Below are positions 35,864 through 48,500 of a stretch of 64,000 nucleotides of DNA, in pieces. A program made the translations under genes and the position numbers. Location: assembly GCA_963682025.1 (NCBI GenBank), contig OY821521.1, positions 55,047,908-55,111,907 of the forward strand, in the 5' to 3' direction. The notes below the pieces were generated by a model. It was not told the origin of the DNA and did no database searches. It saw nothing but the letters and a program-made list of their open reading frames with translations. How positions within the stretch are numbered: the stretch's first letter is position 1; every line of letters begins with the position of its first letter. This DNA is from Cordilura impudica (lineage: Eukaryota; Arthropoda; Insecta; Diptera; Scathophagidae).

Positions 35864-36655
35864 TAAGTAAGAAAATTATAGGCGGTCTAGCCCGACTATA
35901 CGATACCCTATACCATGGTTTAGAGACCCTATCTCTTCGGTCCAACCAATTGGATATATCAAATAAGCATAAACCAAATTTGAGTGGCATTTTTATTAAT
36001 TTTTTTCGCTGCAGATATAAAAAAGTTCATATCGGATACTATATTTATATGGGGACTAGGTCGAAAAATGGACCGATCCTGATCATATTTGGTAAAGTAA
36101 CTTATAATTTGAAAAAAAAAACACAAACCAAATTTGAGAAAAATCTGTGCAATATTTTTGTTTTTTGATAGATTTAAGTGAAGATCGAGAGGCAGCTCTA
36201 TATGGGGCCTACGACAAAAAATGTTTCTATAGAGATTATTTTTGAACTACTGATTAATGGATGTAATAAACACAAACAAACCCAATTTGAGTGAGATCTA
36301 TATGAGATCTTATGGCAATTTATGTCGATTTCATAGGGGTCATTTGTATGGGGACTAGGTCTGAACATGGACCGATTTTCTCACCAATTTCAATAGCGTC
36401 CATCCCTTGGCCAGTGAAAGCTCATATATATATTTCATCAAAATATATTCATATTTGCGACCTTTAGTTTGATTACAAGGTTTACATGGACACACAGACG
36501 GATGGACGGATGGACGGACATTGTAATTTCGACTCAAAAAGTGATTCTGAGTCGATCGGTATAATTAAAGATGGGTCCAGGACGAATATTTTTGGTTGTT
36601 ACAAACAGCAGCACAAAGTCATTATACCCAAACCACATAATGGTATAGGGTATAA
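35864..36655 (-). repeat. GTCC element, near full length
   Basis: Starts AAGTAAGAAAATTATAGGCG with a one-base-changed palindrome at 35880-35897, contains GACGGATGGACGGATGGACG at 36497, and ends GGTATAGGGTATAAA. Inserted at the edge of the GTAC satellite. Confidence 0.9.
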
Positions 36656-38648
36656 AAAATTTACTTCTTTAGGGATAATAGTTCTTCTTTCATATTGGCG
36701 ATTTTCTTTATTATATCGCGATAAAGTTAGAAAATATATGGCAACACTAGCTTAAGTTAATGTGACAGGTGCAGTATAACCATACACTATCCTCATGAAG
36801 CAAATGCCAATGTTTGTTTCTCGGATGTAATCTACACCTCCAAATTTCATATTCCTAGATTAATTTGTTACCATTTTCCTCCTTTTTGGCCGTTTTTACC
36901 CCCATAATGTACGAAGTTCTAAAAATCCCTTCTTAGTGGATCTTTACGCCGACAAGAGAACCTACAATCCAAATATCAAGTTTCCGAGTCGAAGGGTTTG
37001 TGCCATGGCGATTATGAATCAGTCACGGAACTCTTTTATATATAGGTAAAAAGGAACGAAATTTATTTTTCCCTAATCCAATGTATTTTGTATTGTATTC
37101 CAACCGAAAATATTGGTATACTATAATTATGTGTTGGTGTAAGCATTTGAAACAGGTTCCTCTGTAAATAATAAGCAAAACAAAAAATGAAATAAGCATG
37201 TGTTTTTATTTTCCTAAATGCAACTCAAGTTCAAACTAACGTTGTTAGTTTGGTTCATCTCTTTAGTTATATTTTTTATAGGGTGTTGATGCAACATAAA
37301 TGTTGTAGTACGTTCTTCTTTGTTTCTGATATTTTCTCTGCGGTAAATATTTCACTTCCTCTTGTTCTTGAATAGCCAGTGTTGTTGATATTTGCATGTT
37401 TGTTCAGTTGAATACGAGTATTTCCTTTGACCATTTTTGGCGTTCATAATATTTGTCTGTCTGCATGTCTGTCGGCTTTCTTATTGTTGATGATGACCAT
37501 TATTTCTTATTTTTCTTATTATTTATTTTAGCTTTTCTTTTTCTTAATGGATTTCCTTTATTTATTTCTATAGAAGTAGCATATTTTTAATAGAACTTTA
37601 ATTGATTTCAAACATGTTCAGAGATATTCCCACGCTGTTTTGTGTTAAACAATTTTTGTTTCTGGTACGGAATGATTAATGTTTTTCTAAGGTCATACCA
37701 ACATATTTACATGTGGATTAACATAATTTTCTGATAAGATCTATACAAAAAAACTATTTTTTTAAATTATTCACGTTTTCGGTTTATAAAGTGATTCTTA
37801 AATGGTGGAAAATATTAATTAAGACAGAGCAGATTTTTAAATTTATTAAAATTAAAACTATATGCTAAAAACAATTTAATCTTTTGTTAAAAGAATTTGA
37901 GTGGTATGCGTTGGAAGCGTTTGGCTGCGTTGCTGATAATACAGGTTTTATGTTCGTGTCTTTGGTTTTTTAATATAGAAAAAATATTTTAATTTAATTA
38001 AATATAAAAGCGTTTTTTCCGCTAAAACTTATTCGTTTATATAAATATTGTTTATTTATTGTTAAAAAATAAATTGATTCAACTAAAAATTCAACATGCA
38101 TGATATTTTGAGTTAGTAAATATGATTTAAATACCAAACTGACATATATAACTCCTAGTTTTGTTTAAATTCGGGCTTTGCCGATTTTTTTCGAAGAGAC
38201 TTGTTATATTCCATGTTGGCGACACTTGGCATAATATATAGGCAATATGGGTATCAAATATTTTATTGCTATGAGTACATAAGCAATGTACAAAAAAAAA
38301 AATAGGAACCAATAGAGTTTTTATACATTGTGAAGGCACTTTACACGGCACTATATTTGTATTCGATTTCAAACTATATTAAATTTATGTTATGCTCTAA
38401 AATTTATTGATTTACAAAACAAAAGGTCAGCAAATGTTTGCAACTTTTTTGTAAAAGTTTTAATTTTTAATTAAAAAAGTTTACTAGGTGGTGATCCCTC
38501 TAGTGTTTGCACTTTGAAGAACTGGTTATTTTCAGTATGGCAACACCAATGTCAGCTGTGTTATGATAAGTAATTAGTATTTTCGTTTCGATAAATACTA
38601 AATAACAAAATAAAAACTGTCCAAACTATGTTTGAACAATAATAATTA
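36656..38648. other. spacer; one repeat-like block, no gene
   Basis: 36765-37050 (GGTGCAGTATAACC... to GGAACTCTTTTATATATAGG) has the look of an interspersed element end, but no second copy lies in this window. The remainder is AT-rich without coding signal. Confidence 0.4.
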
Positions 38649-39023
38649 CTAGCAGATTCCAGCACTCGAAATTCGAGTGCAAATTCTAGGAAATTTTATT
38701 TTTTCATTTAATAAAGACCCTAAAGGTATGCTTCATAATTCAGCTCATTTTAAAAGAAGAAAACAAACTCATCACATTAACACAAACACATTAAAAAATT
38801 TAATAAACACACACATAGCATTGTATAATTTTATGTATGTGTTAGTAGCAACTTTAAACGATCATAACTCCGAAAAAAATATTCCAGACGATGAAAATCT
38901 GTAAATCTGGGTAACAGCGAAAAAGAAATACCTTTCAAATGATAAATTTTTTGTTAAAATCGGGGTAAAACTGTGAAACTTCCATCGGTCACAAGAAATC
39001 GCCTTGCCTATTAATATTTTAGA
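38649..39023 (-). mobile_element. non-autonomous Helitron, copy 3
   Basis: Minus strand: TC start (TCTAAAATATTAATAGGC), CTAG end, flanked by A and T. The 19-nt palindrome GCACTCGAAATTCGAGTGC is perfect and lies 9 nt from CTAG. At 375 bp it is the longest copy and, with 57589-57894, forms a close pair (both carry CTAAAGGTATGCTTC-type sequence). Confidence 0.9.
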
Positions 39024-40224
39024 TTTATTTTTCTTTTACAATGAAATTTGTACTGAGTATTTTAAATTGTAATTTCTTATCGATAACATTCATTTATTGT
39101 AATATAATAAGCCACATTCATGAAATGTAATCTCTATAATGTAGTAGATTTAGCTAAAACCATTTTGTAAGCCAACCGAGACCTTTTGAAGTTCAAAATT
39201 AACTTATATCGGTCATTTGGATTTTTACACTCGAATGGTGAGCACCTCTCATATATAGTTAATAAACTCTTCGTGAATTAATATTAATTGGAGTTTTTTT
39301 ATTTTCTAAACCCTAACCCTAAACTCCCTCACCTTATAATCCCAAACTCTAACCACATATTTTATAATTTCTCAATTTACGAGAAATTATAAAAAATTTA
39401 ACCCTTTTTCTTAGCACTGTAGGATTGCAGGCTAATAATATTTTTATTGGAGCAACCAGAACCCGACCACTATCATCACAATACGTAGCTGCTTTTAAAA
39501 ATACAAAAAAAAAAACAAAATTTTTCTTCCAAAAGTCCATAATTTTCCAGTAAAAAATCGCTTCTCTACGAAAAGTTTTGCAACATTTTGGCCGTTTTGG
39601 GTATATGAAAAATTTTTCTCCGCAGTTTTACCCAGACAGTTTTTTAGTATTTATTGAAACGAAGATTCTCAGTTGAAAATTTTTCAAAACCCCATTCTTG
39701 TTTGCGTCACTGCGCGGAAGGTAAATGCATTACATGCGAGGTACCGAAAAAAGAAATTAGTGCAGTGGATTTGACCTGAATAAAAAAATAATAGTAGCGT
39801 AAACGTCCCTAAGTTCGGAATATATCAATAGTCATAATTTTTTCGTATAAATGTAAATGTAATATGTCAACAAGAATAACGATAAATGTTGATATAAATA
39901 AGATCAAATTTTAATTGAAAATATACACATTTATCTCTATCTAATGATTAAATTTGACTATGATGAGTATTTTGATCTATTTTTGTCCTGATTTAGTGAC
40001 AGCCTCTTAACACGTGCGATAATGGTTGTTTTTTAAAGAATTTTTTAGTGCCAAAGCCAAATTTACCAACTGAGTAATCATATTAAATTAAATAATATTT
40101 TAACCAAAAGGGTTTCTAAGGATAGAAATAAATTACAATTTAATTAAATGTGGAAGATTTAATAAAAAATATTTTTTTTTTTGCTAATTTTAATTATTGA
40201 TTTCATCATCATCATGGGTATAAA
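39024..40224. other. spacer, nothing coding
   Basis: AT-rich. Two CCCTAA-type units at 39309-39327 are noted and rejected as telomeric. No gene. Confidence 0.4.
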
Positions 40225-41094
40225 AAAGCATACAAAGTCCCCCCGATATTAATTTTTTCATATCGGCAGGCAAAAAAAATAATGACAATGCTATTTGCAA
40301 ATTTGGTTTATACTTATTTTCTAAACCCAATTAGTTGGACCTAAGACTTGTATAATGACTTTGTGCTGATGTTTGTAACTACCAAAAATATTTGACCTTT
40401 TCTTATACCGATCGACTCGGAACAGTCTGAGTCGATTTAGCGATGTCCGTCCATCCGTCCGCCCGTCTGAGAGTCCATGTAAATCTTGTAATCAAACTAC
40501 AGGTCGCAAATATGAATATATTTTGATGAAATTTATAGGCCATAAGATGATCGGTATTAAAATTGGTGAAAAGCGGTTCATGTTCAGACCTAGTTCCCAT
40601 ACAAATGACCCTATGAGTCGATTTAAATTGCCATAATATCCAAATTATCATATAGATCTCGGTGAAAGTGGGTTTGCGTATATTTATTACATCAATTTAT
40701 CTGTAGTCTGAAAATAAACCCTTTAGGACAATTCTTAGTCATAGCCCCATATGAAGCTTATTCCAGGTCTTCACTTAAATCTATCAAAAAACAAAAATAT
40801 TGAACAGATTTTTCTCAAATTTGGTTTGTTTATGTTTCTGCAAACAATAAGTGACCTTACTAAATATAGTCATGATAGGTAAATTTTTTGACCTAGTCCG
40901 TATATAAATATAGCATCCGATATGAACTTTTTCATATCCGAAAGCAAAAAAATTAATAAAAATGCCACTCAAATTTTGTTTATGGTTATTTTCTATATCT
41001 AATTAGTTGGACCTAAGAGATAGGGTCTCTAAGCGCATGGTATAGGGTATCGAATAGTCGATTTATACCGACTATAATTTTCTTTCTTGCTTTT
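40225..41094 (+). repeat. GTCC element plus the tail of another copy
   Basis: 40225-40350 matches the 3' quarter of the family (TTTCATATCGGCAGGC ... TTAGTTGGACCTAAGA). A second copy then starts from within, at CTTGTATAATGACTTTG, has CCGTCCATCCGTCCGCCCGT at 40448 and ends ACTATAATTTTCTTTCTTG at 41094. This is a tandem head-to-tail junction. Confidence 0.8.
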
Positions 41095-42573
41095 TGTTAT
41101 TATTGAATGAAATGCTATCTTTTAGTTTATATTCAAGTTGTATATATATAAGGGTGATAGCCATTTTTTTTTTGAACTTCAAGACGTGCGGGTCAGATTA
41201 TTGTGACACTGGATCTAAAACTATAGTGCGAACAATTTGAGCCAAATCGAACAATGCTTTGTGGACGCGCATTGAGTTCAAAGTTCAAATATGCATTTAT
41301 ATGTAAAAATTATTTTAAAAAAATAATATTTTAAAAAAATAATTTTAATTTTATTTTATTTTATTTAAAAAAAAATATTTGTTCCCAAATAATAATGGCG
41401 CTTCAGTTAATTTCTTTTGTAAACCATAATCTGGAGTAAATTATCTTTCTAATAAAATAACAAAATCTATTTTCGGTTGAAAACAGCCAAGTTATATAAA
41501 GTTCCCCAAGCAATAAATGCGCTGAAGACCACTTGATTAAGAAACTCGAGCACACATTTTTAAAGACATTGAAATAATTTACAACAACAATTTTTGTATT
41601 CTCCTGATCCCAAAATGATCTTATGTAAAGTGTTTTGCACCTCGTCTATTGTTATGCCGTTCTAAATTAATGTCAAAGCGATAAGTATTTTTTAGCACTA
41701 TTTCAAAATCTCCATATTTCTTTTTCAAAAATTTTGTTCAAGAAATTTTCTGAAATCAACGATTGGACTTTAATTAACCAAATATATGTGATTAAAAAAG
41801 ACAAATATTGTAGGTATCCTGGTGTTAATTTGGCGAGGGCAGCGTGTTTATTTAAGCGGATTTGAAGAAAAATATGATTTTTCACACTTTTTCAACTCTT
41901 AGGCTACATCTTTTTGGTGTTTTCATATTTCAAATATTTTTTACCAAAATATTATACAACTTGATAAAAGTTTTCAATCTTGTAAATGAAGGATAAATTA
42001 AAACACTGTAAACTGTCCCTCTTTAAGGTCAAAGTCAAATTTAAGGACATTTACATTTTTTTAGACAAAATATCGATATAATATATATTTGTGGAAGGAT
42101 TTCGATAAAACATGTTGATAATATTTTAATAATTATAAAAAATAATATTCTGAACTTATTTTCTGAAATTTAGTCGCGGGGTACCCTTGAGGTCAAATTG
42201 ACCCTTTATGAAAATCTATAAATATTTTCTTCACCAGGATTTTTTTTTAAATAAAACAAATTTAATGTATTCATAAAATTGATCAAATATACTCGTTATT
42301 TATGAAAATATGTAGATTAATTAACATCCGCATCAATAATTTATTTTAAGAGAGCGTGTAAAACCAATTTATTAATAAGATCTGAAAGTATTTGTCGATC
42401 GATTTGCTGCAATATCAATTAAGAAATAGTCATACTACTCATGTATGATATCGAAATTGGTATTAAATTTGAAAGTTATATCAGAGAACAGTTTGAAATC
42501 AGAAATTAAAATTGCTGTCAAATGTAGATAGCACTGTTTGAATATAAGCCCTCAATACACCTTTATATAAATA

Positions 42574-42609
42574 TAATAATTTTGCAAAAAAAAAAAAAAA
42601 AAAAAAAAA
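42574..42609. repeat. poly-A tract at a GTCC-element insertion
   Basis: A run of about 34 A bases directly abuts the CAAGTAAGAAAA end of the GTCC element. Other copies also sit against A-runs of 3-8 bases. Confidence 0.8.
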
Positions 42610-43420
42610 CAAGTAAGAAAATTATAGTCGGTATAGACCGACTATACGATACCCTATACCATACGTTTAGAGACCCTATCTCTTAGAACCAACTAACTGG
42701 ATATAGAAAATAAGCATAAACCAAATTTGAGTGAGATTTTTATTAATTTTTTCGGCTGCAGATATGAAAAAGTTCATATCGGATGCTATATCTATATGGG
42801 GACTAGGCCCAAAAATGGACCGATCCTGACCATGTTTGGTAAAGTCTCTTGTATTTTGCAAAAATATATACAAACAAAATTTGAGAAGAATCAGTGCAAT
42901 ATTTTTGTTTTTTGATGGATTTAATTGAAGATCGGGAAACAGCTATGACTGACAGGGCCTATGACTAAGAGTTGTCCAATAGGGATCATTTTTGGGCTAC
43001 TGATTAATGGATACAATAAATACATACAAACCCAATTTTACTAAGATTTGTATGATAATTTGGATCTTATGGCAATATATGTTGCTTTCAAAGGGATCAT
43101 TTGTATGGGGGCTAGGTCTGAACATGGACCGATTCTCACCAATTTCAATAGCGTTCATCCCATGGCCGATAAAAGATTAAATACCAAATTTCATCAAAAT
43201 ATATTCATATTTGCGACCTGCAGTTTGATTACAAGCTTTACATGGACACACAGACGGACGGACGGACGGATGGACGGACGGACATCGTTAAATCGAATCA
43301 TATAGTGATTCTGATTCGATCGGTATAATTAAAGATGGGTGTAGGTCAAACATTTTTGGTTGTTACAAACAGCAGCACAAAGTCATTATACCCAAACCAC
43401 ATAGTGGTATAGGGTATAAA
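42610..43420 (-). repeat. GTCC element, full length
   Basis: Starts CAAGTAAGAAAATTATAG, carries AGTCGGTATAGACCGACT (one mismatch from the perfect palindrome), a GACGGACGGACGGATGG run at 43254 and ends CACATAGTGGTATAGGG then TATAAA. Inserted in hAT-like element A, therefore younger than it. Confidence 0.92.
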
Positions 43421-43948
43421 TAATTAAGACTAGGACACATTTTGGGATACGCAAATTGTGTATTTGATATCATACATGATTAGTACGACTATTTCTTAAT
43501 AGATATTGTAGCAAATCGTCCGACGTATACTTTTAGATCGTATTAATAAATTGGTTTTTTAAATTTATTGATACAGATAGTACTTTTTGAATATAAGCCC
43601 TCGATATACAAATATGTTTATACAGCTTTTCAACCGATAATAGATTTTGTTGCTTTTTAGAAAGATAATTTACTGTAGATTATGATTTACTAATTAATTT
43701 AATTGAAGCGCCATTATTAATATGAAAATTTCTGAGAAAAATGATTTTTTTTTTGTATAATTTTTACATATAAATGCATATTTGAACTTTGAACTCAATA
43801 CGCGTCCAGAAAGTATTGTCCGATTTGGCTCAAATTTTGCGCACTAAAGTTTTATATCCAGTGTCACAATAATCCGACCCGCACACCTCAAAATTCGACT
43901 AAAAACTTTTTTTTAAATACAAACCGCTGTCACCCTAATATATATACA

Positions 43949-44297
43949 CTAGCAGAATCCGGCCCTCGAAATTCGAGCGCAAATTCTAGGAAATTTTAGT
44001 TTTTCATTACATAAAGAAAGTATGGTAAAAGTATGCTATTCAAGTATAGCCAATTCACAAATCAACACAAAAAACAAACTCATTTTTATTACAAACACAT
44101 TAACAAATTTAATAAACACAGACATGACATTCAGAAATGCAATTTACCCAAAATAAAGGAAAAAGTTTTTAAGTATGTAGATCTGCAAAACGGCTGAAAA
44201 GAAATACCTTTCAAATATACGTTTGGTCAAAATCGGAATAAAATGGTAGAACAAAACATCAGTCACAAGAAATCGCCTAGCTTATTAATATTATAGA
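43949..44297 (-). mobile_element. non-autonomous Helitron, copy 4
   Basis: Minus-strand TCTATAATATTAATAAGC start and CTAG end between A and T. It begins 4 bp outside the target duplication of hAT-like element A and ends 52 bp before a candidate host exon. Confidence 0.85.
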
Positions 44298-44349
44298 TAT
44301 ATTACAATGAAATAATTCTTAAAACAATCTTTTTAACTTTCTTTAATAG

Positions 44350-44537
44350 TGACGCAGATTTGCGTCTGGCGGTTTATACAATGAAATTTTGTTCCATAAA
44401 GCGGCGACGCGCATATGTGTCACCTGATCGCCTCGGTCGTCAACGTGTTAAAACTACAAAATCAGTAGCTTTTTCAGAACTTCTATTACCTTTTACAGTG
44501 CTTTGCCAACGGTTTACCGACCGTATCTTCCTGACTG
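44350..44537 (+). CDS. candidate internal exon of a host gene
   Basis: A 188-bp open stretch of clearly higher G+C than its surroundings, preceded by a pyrimidine-rich acceptor (TTTTTAACTTTCTTTAATAG) and followed by the donor GTGAGT. Read with one leading base it encodes DADLRLAVYTMKFCSIKRRR, then AYVSPDRLGRQRVKTTKSVA, FSELLLPFTVLCQRFTDRIF and LTG, with no stop. Phases would be 2 on entry and 1 on exit. I do not recognise the protein. The many Arg/Lys codons in the first half and the hydrophobic second half show no clear domain. Neighbouring exons were not found, which is plausible given kilobases of inserted repeats. It could alternatively be a transposon fragment. Confidence 0.45.
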
Positions 44538-45778
44538 GTGAGTTTTGTGAATAAAGAAATAAATTTAAAAAAAAATAGTATACTTTTCAGCTTTTACATA
44601 TTTCTGATTTACCTGGACCCTGTGCGTAATAATATTTTTTTTATATAGTCATTGACCCATGTTACAAATCGATCGCATTATAATTTGTATAACAATTTTA
44701 TTATTTTAGGCGGAAAATATTATTATATATGTAAATGATTATTTAAAATTTTAAATGTCAAAAACAAAACTCACCCACACACGATTTCGCTTTTTCACGA
44801 TCAAGCTCAGGGTGCTTCAAATTCTCCCTAATTGATAACAAGAGTTTTATTTATTTTTAAGTTGCAATATCGTGTTCTATTCTGAAAATAAATGGAATTT
44901 CTAGTTAAGAAAAAAAAAAATAATGTGTCATAAATTCGTTATGCCTATTTTAAAAAGCTTATATAAAAATAGCATAGAAGGATGATGAAAACCGTCATAA
45001 GGGGGGCTTATTTCAAAGATGCATTTTTGAATGTATCACCCATCTACAATACCAACCAAAATACTCGTGGTACGTGTCAAATGAAGCACAAGACATTTTA
45101 CAAAGTGGTTGCATGTAATTTTCCGACAATTTTCTTTAAAAAAAAATAAAAAAAGAATGAAAAACACAATTTAAGACCAATGTCATCAACAACATAAATA
45201 TATAAATACACAGACCTATTCTTTTGCTAAGTATCAGACGATCATTACGTTTAGTGAATTATGAAGGTTGGAAAATGCATAAACCAATGAAGAATAGAAT
45301 AACATCACATGAATAGTCAGACAGACGAACAGACAGACATTTTGTGGTCGTTTATAACTGCAGACAGAGCACAAGCAGCATCATCATATTGCTGCATTTA
45401 CGAATACAGAGGGTAATAACTTTAAAAGCATCCATCCACTAGTTGAGCTTGGTGTCTTTAACGAAAATATTCTTCTTTGTCCGCATAATGCGCGAAAAAC
45501 ATCAGTTTATTATACAGTAAATATCTTGTCATGATATGAAAAAGAAAAGATTTAACATTGATTTCTTTGCTGGAACAACTTAAATTAATGGTTGACACTA
45601 AAATTCTTTTTTGTTAGCTTTCTTTGTTTGGGCAATTCTGGGTAGTTAAACATTTAGAAAGAATTTATATTATTGTTTACAATTAATTAAAAACAGCTTA
45701 GAATTTATGATATGGAACTGTTTGGATTTTCTAGTTTTATGGCTTTTTAGAATGACACCTCCAAGGCATGTAGGACAT
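44538..45778. other. spacer, nothing recognised
   Basis: AT-rich; a GACAGACGAACAGACAGACA patch at 45319 suggests a degraded GTCY element. No gene. Confidence 0.4.
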
Positions 45779-45786
45779 ATGTACAT

Positions 45787-46770
45787 TAGGGTGGCCCTTC
45801 ATTATATGGAGAGGAAAAAAAGTGTTCAAACTCTCGGTCGCACGCCCCAGGAATATGCGAATAGCAAAAAAACTGAAAAATACAAAGTTTTGGGCCAATC
45901 AAAAAACATCTAGAGGTGGCTCAACACGATTGAAAATTTCGAGTGTGTTGTTTAAAAAATGATTTTTTTTTTTTCAGATTTTACGAAAGTTTCGTTCTAT
46001 AGTTTAATTTTTCCGACAAATTGTTATATAATTCGGGATCAGTATTAAATTACCTGTTCAAAAAGCTATAAAACTTTAAATAATAACCGAATAAAAACTC
46101 GCCAAGAAATAGCAAATGCCCCAGACCACTTTTGTTCCAAGAAACTCTAGGTCATGAAATGTGATGAACATTTTTTCTACTTTAACAAATTGATTAAAGC
46201 CATAACTTATTTTTGGTCTCTATACCTATAAGTACTCAGATATGTAGTATTGTTTTATTACCACGTTGTTAACCTGTTGCGCATTGAGACCGAAAATGTG
46301 AAATTTTTTTGATAAAATTTTGAAAACTTCTATTTCAAGTTTTAAAAAATTTTCCTAAACAAAATTTAAAAAAATGGATCTGGCACCTTAAGGTTTTGTT
46401 AAATACATGTTACAGGTTAAATGTGTGAATTTTTAAGTAAATCCCTATGCCGGAATTTTTTTTTGACAAGGATTTTATTTTTGCGAATTTCGAGAAAAAT
46501 GGTATTTTTGTAAAATATTCTGTAAATGTACTCTTTATAAATACTTTGTATGAAAAATTCATCACTTTTTTACTTTTAAATATTATATTTTATCTTAATA
46601 GCCTAGGGTTTCGGAAAAAAATAATATGATCCCATTAACCCTTTTGGAATTGGGGTCACATATGACCCCAAGCTAATAAAAAACAATTTATTAAAAAAAT
46701 TAATATATTCGCATATTTCTATGGGGTGCGACCGAGACTTTGAACACTTTTTTTGTTAAGGGCCACCCTA
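45787..46770. mobile_element. hAT-like non-autonomous element B, complete
   Basis: Ends TAGGGTGGCCCTT and AAGGGCCACCCTA form inverted repeats that continue for about 75 bp (AAAAAGTGTTCAAA-TCTCGGTCGCAC, ATATGCGAAT). The 8-bp palindromic sequence ATGTACAT flanks both sides (45779-45786, 46771-46778) as a target duplication. 984 bp with no transposase. Fragments of the same family: 18300, 26935, 28972. Confidence 0.88.
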
Positions 46771-46779
46771 ATGTACATA

Positions 46780-48500
46780 CACTTGCTAGAAAAATTATTC
46801 GTACACCTTTTAAACTGTCATACTACGAAAAAAATAAGAAAATATTCACTAAGCTGAATTATTTTTTTATTCTTATAAATCATTCAGCAAATTATTAGTT
46901 TTTAAAAAAAAATATATTTAAGATTGATTAATAAATTTTATACAGATAAAAAACGTAAAAAAGAAAAAGAAATATAGCTTAAATTAGGAAGTTGTAGAAT
47001 ATGCTTTGCGCTTTAGGACCTGCGTGAACCGATTTAGCATCCACTGAACCAACTTTAATGTATCCTCTTCACTTATTTTATTCCAATCATCTAAAATTAC
47101 GCGAACAGCTCATTTAAGGTTAGTTTAAGATTAAGATCGGGTGATTGAGGTGGTTATCTCAAGAGATAGTTAGGTTTTTAGATAACCTTCATAGTGCGCC
47201 CTACGTTTTAGAACATTATCCTGTTGGAACCATAATTTTTCTCCAAGGCCCTGATACTGTATCCAATTGGATCCATTATAAACTCAATAAATACGAGTTT
47301 ACAAACCGTGTTGCCTAACGTACAACCCTACACCATAATGCCATATCCACCATATTTAAGCATTGGTAAAAGATTTTTATACCCTATACCACTATGTGGT
47401 TTGGGTATATTGACTTTGTGCTGCTGTTTGTAACAACCAAAAATATTTGACCTAGACCCATCTTTAATTATACCGATCGAATCAGAATCGCTTTTTGAGT
47501 TGATTTAACAATGTCCGTCCGTACGTCCGTCCGTCCGTCCGTCCGTCTGTGTGTCCATGTAAACCTTGTAATCAAACTGCAGGTCGCAAATATGAATATA
47601 TTTTGATGAAATTTGGTATATAAGCTTCTATCGGCCATGGGATGAACGGTATTGAAATTGGTGAGAATCGGTCCATGTTCAGACCTAGCCCCCATACAAA
47701 TTACCCATATGAAATCGACATAAATTGCCATAAGATCCAAATTGTCATATAGATCTTACTCAAATTGGGTTTCTGTGCGTTCATTACATCCATTAATGAG
47801 TAGTCCAGAAATGATCCCTTTGGCCCCATATAGACTGCTTCCCGATCTTTACTCAAATCTATTAAAAACAAAAATAATGCACTGATTCTTCTCAAATTTT
47901 GTTTGTATATATTTTTGCAAAATACAAGAGACTTTACCAAACATGATCAGGATTGGTCCATTTTTGGACCTAGTCCCCATATAGATATAGCATCCCATAT
48001 GAACTTTTTCATATCTGCGGCCAAAAAAATTAATAAAAATCCCACTCAAATTTGGTTTTTGCTTATTTTCTATGTCCAGTTAGTTGGGCCTAAGAGATAG
48101 GGTTTCTAAACACATGGTATATCGTATCGTATAGTCGGTCTAGACCGACTATAATTTTCTTACTTGTTTTATTTAATGCAGTTTAATTTTTTTCCTTTAA
48201 TCCCGAAAATGCAAAACTTGCTTTCATCTGAAAATTAATTACGTTCCCAAAATTCGGGAGAATTGTTTACACACTTGTTTGCAAAGTCCATACATTTTTC
48301 TATTGACATCGGAAATAAGTGCTTTCTCTGGCCATGAAAAAATTTGTTTTAAAATTTTGGGACGGTATCTTCATGGATATCTTTGCCGAAGGATTCTTTG
48401 ATTTAATAACTAAGTTGGGAATCAGTAGTTCTGGAATTAGGTTTTATTGACGCCAAAATAGTTCGCTTGTCGCTCTTAGTTAGTTTGAATGAGCTACCAA
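46780..48500 (-). pseudogene. Tc1-like element and transposase relic split by a GTCC element
   Basis: The left end CACTTGCTAGAAAA at 46780 (preceded by TA) equals that of 4661. The minus strand gives Tc1-type text from about 47110 to 48490: complement of CGAACAGCTCATTTAAGG, then VILDDWNKI near 47080-47100 and a QQDN-type block near 47195-47225 (second Asp region). Around 47280-47370 and 48200-48420 it matches 5230-5600. A GTCC element lies between (47377-48166). Frames are broken throughout, and the matching right end was not found. The expected protein is about 340 residues. Confidence 0.65.
47377..48166 (+). repeat. GTCC element, full length
   Basis: Starts TATACCCTATACCAC, has about six GTCC/GTAC units at 47515-47548, ends AGTCGGTCTAGACCGACT then ATAATTTTCTTACTTG. 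It interrupts the Tc1-like relic. Confidence 0.93.

Larger units (their letters stand above)
41150..43937. mobile_element. hAT-like non-autonomous element A, long inverted ends
   Basis: Flanked by an 8-bp target duplication, ATATATAT, at 41142-41149 and 43938-43945. Left end AAGGGTGATAGCC; right end complement TAGGGTGACAGCG. Inverted similarity continues inward for at least 170 bp (GCGGGTC-GATTATTGTGACAC, GAGTTCAAAGTTCAAATATG) and in patches to about 350 bp. 8-bp duplications and a YAGGG end suit the hAT superfamily. No coding capacity remains. It is split by a GTCC element at 42610. Confidence 0.8.

Noticed and set aside
39305..39335. CTAAACCCTAACCCTAAAC, telomere-like
   Set aside because: Only two to three units and no array; flies generally lack such telomeres.
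42574..42609. Poly-A tract as a retroposon tail
   Set aside because: No LINE or SINE sequence precedes it on either strand; it simply adjoins the GTCC element and may have been its target or grown there.
47468..47740. Similar open frames (MDLMAIYVDF..., and FINFFGCRYEKVHIGCYIYM...) in many GTCC elements
   Set aside because: They recur because the DNA repeats are young and similar. They appear in different frames and both strands, have shifting starts and stops, and end in translated GTCC microsatellite; no domain is recognisable.
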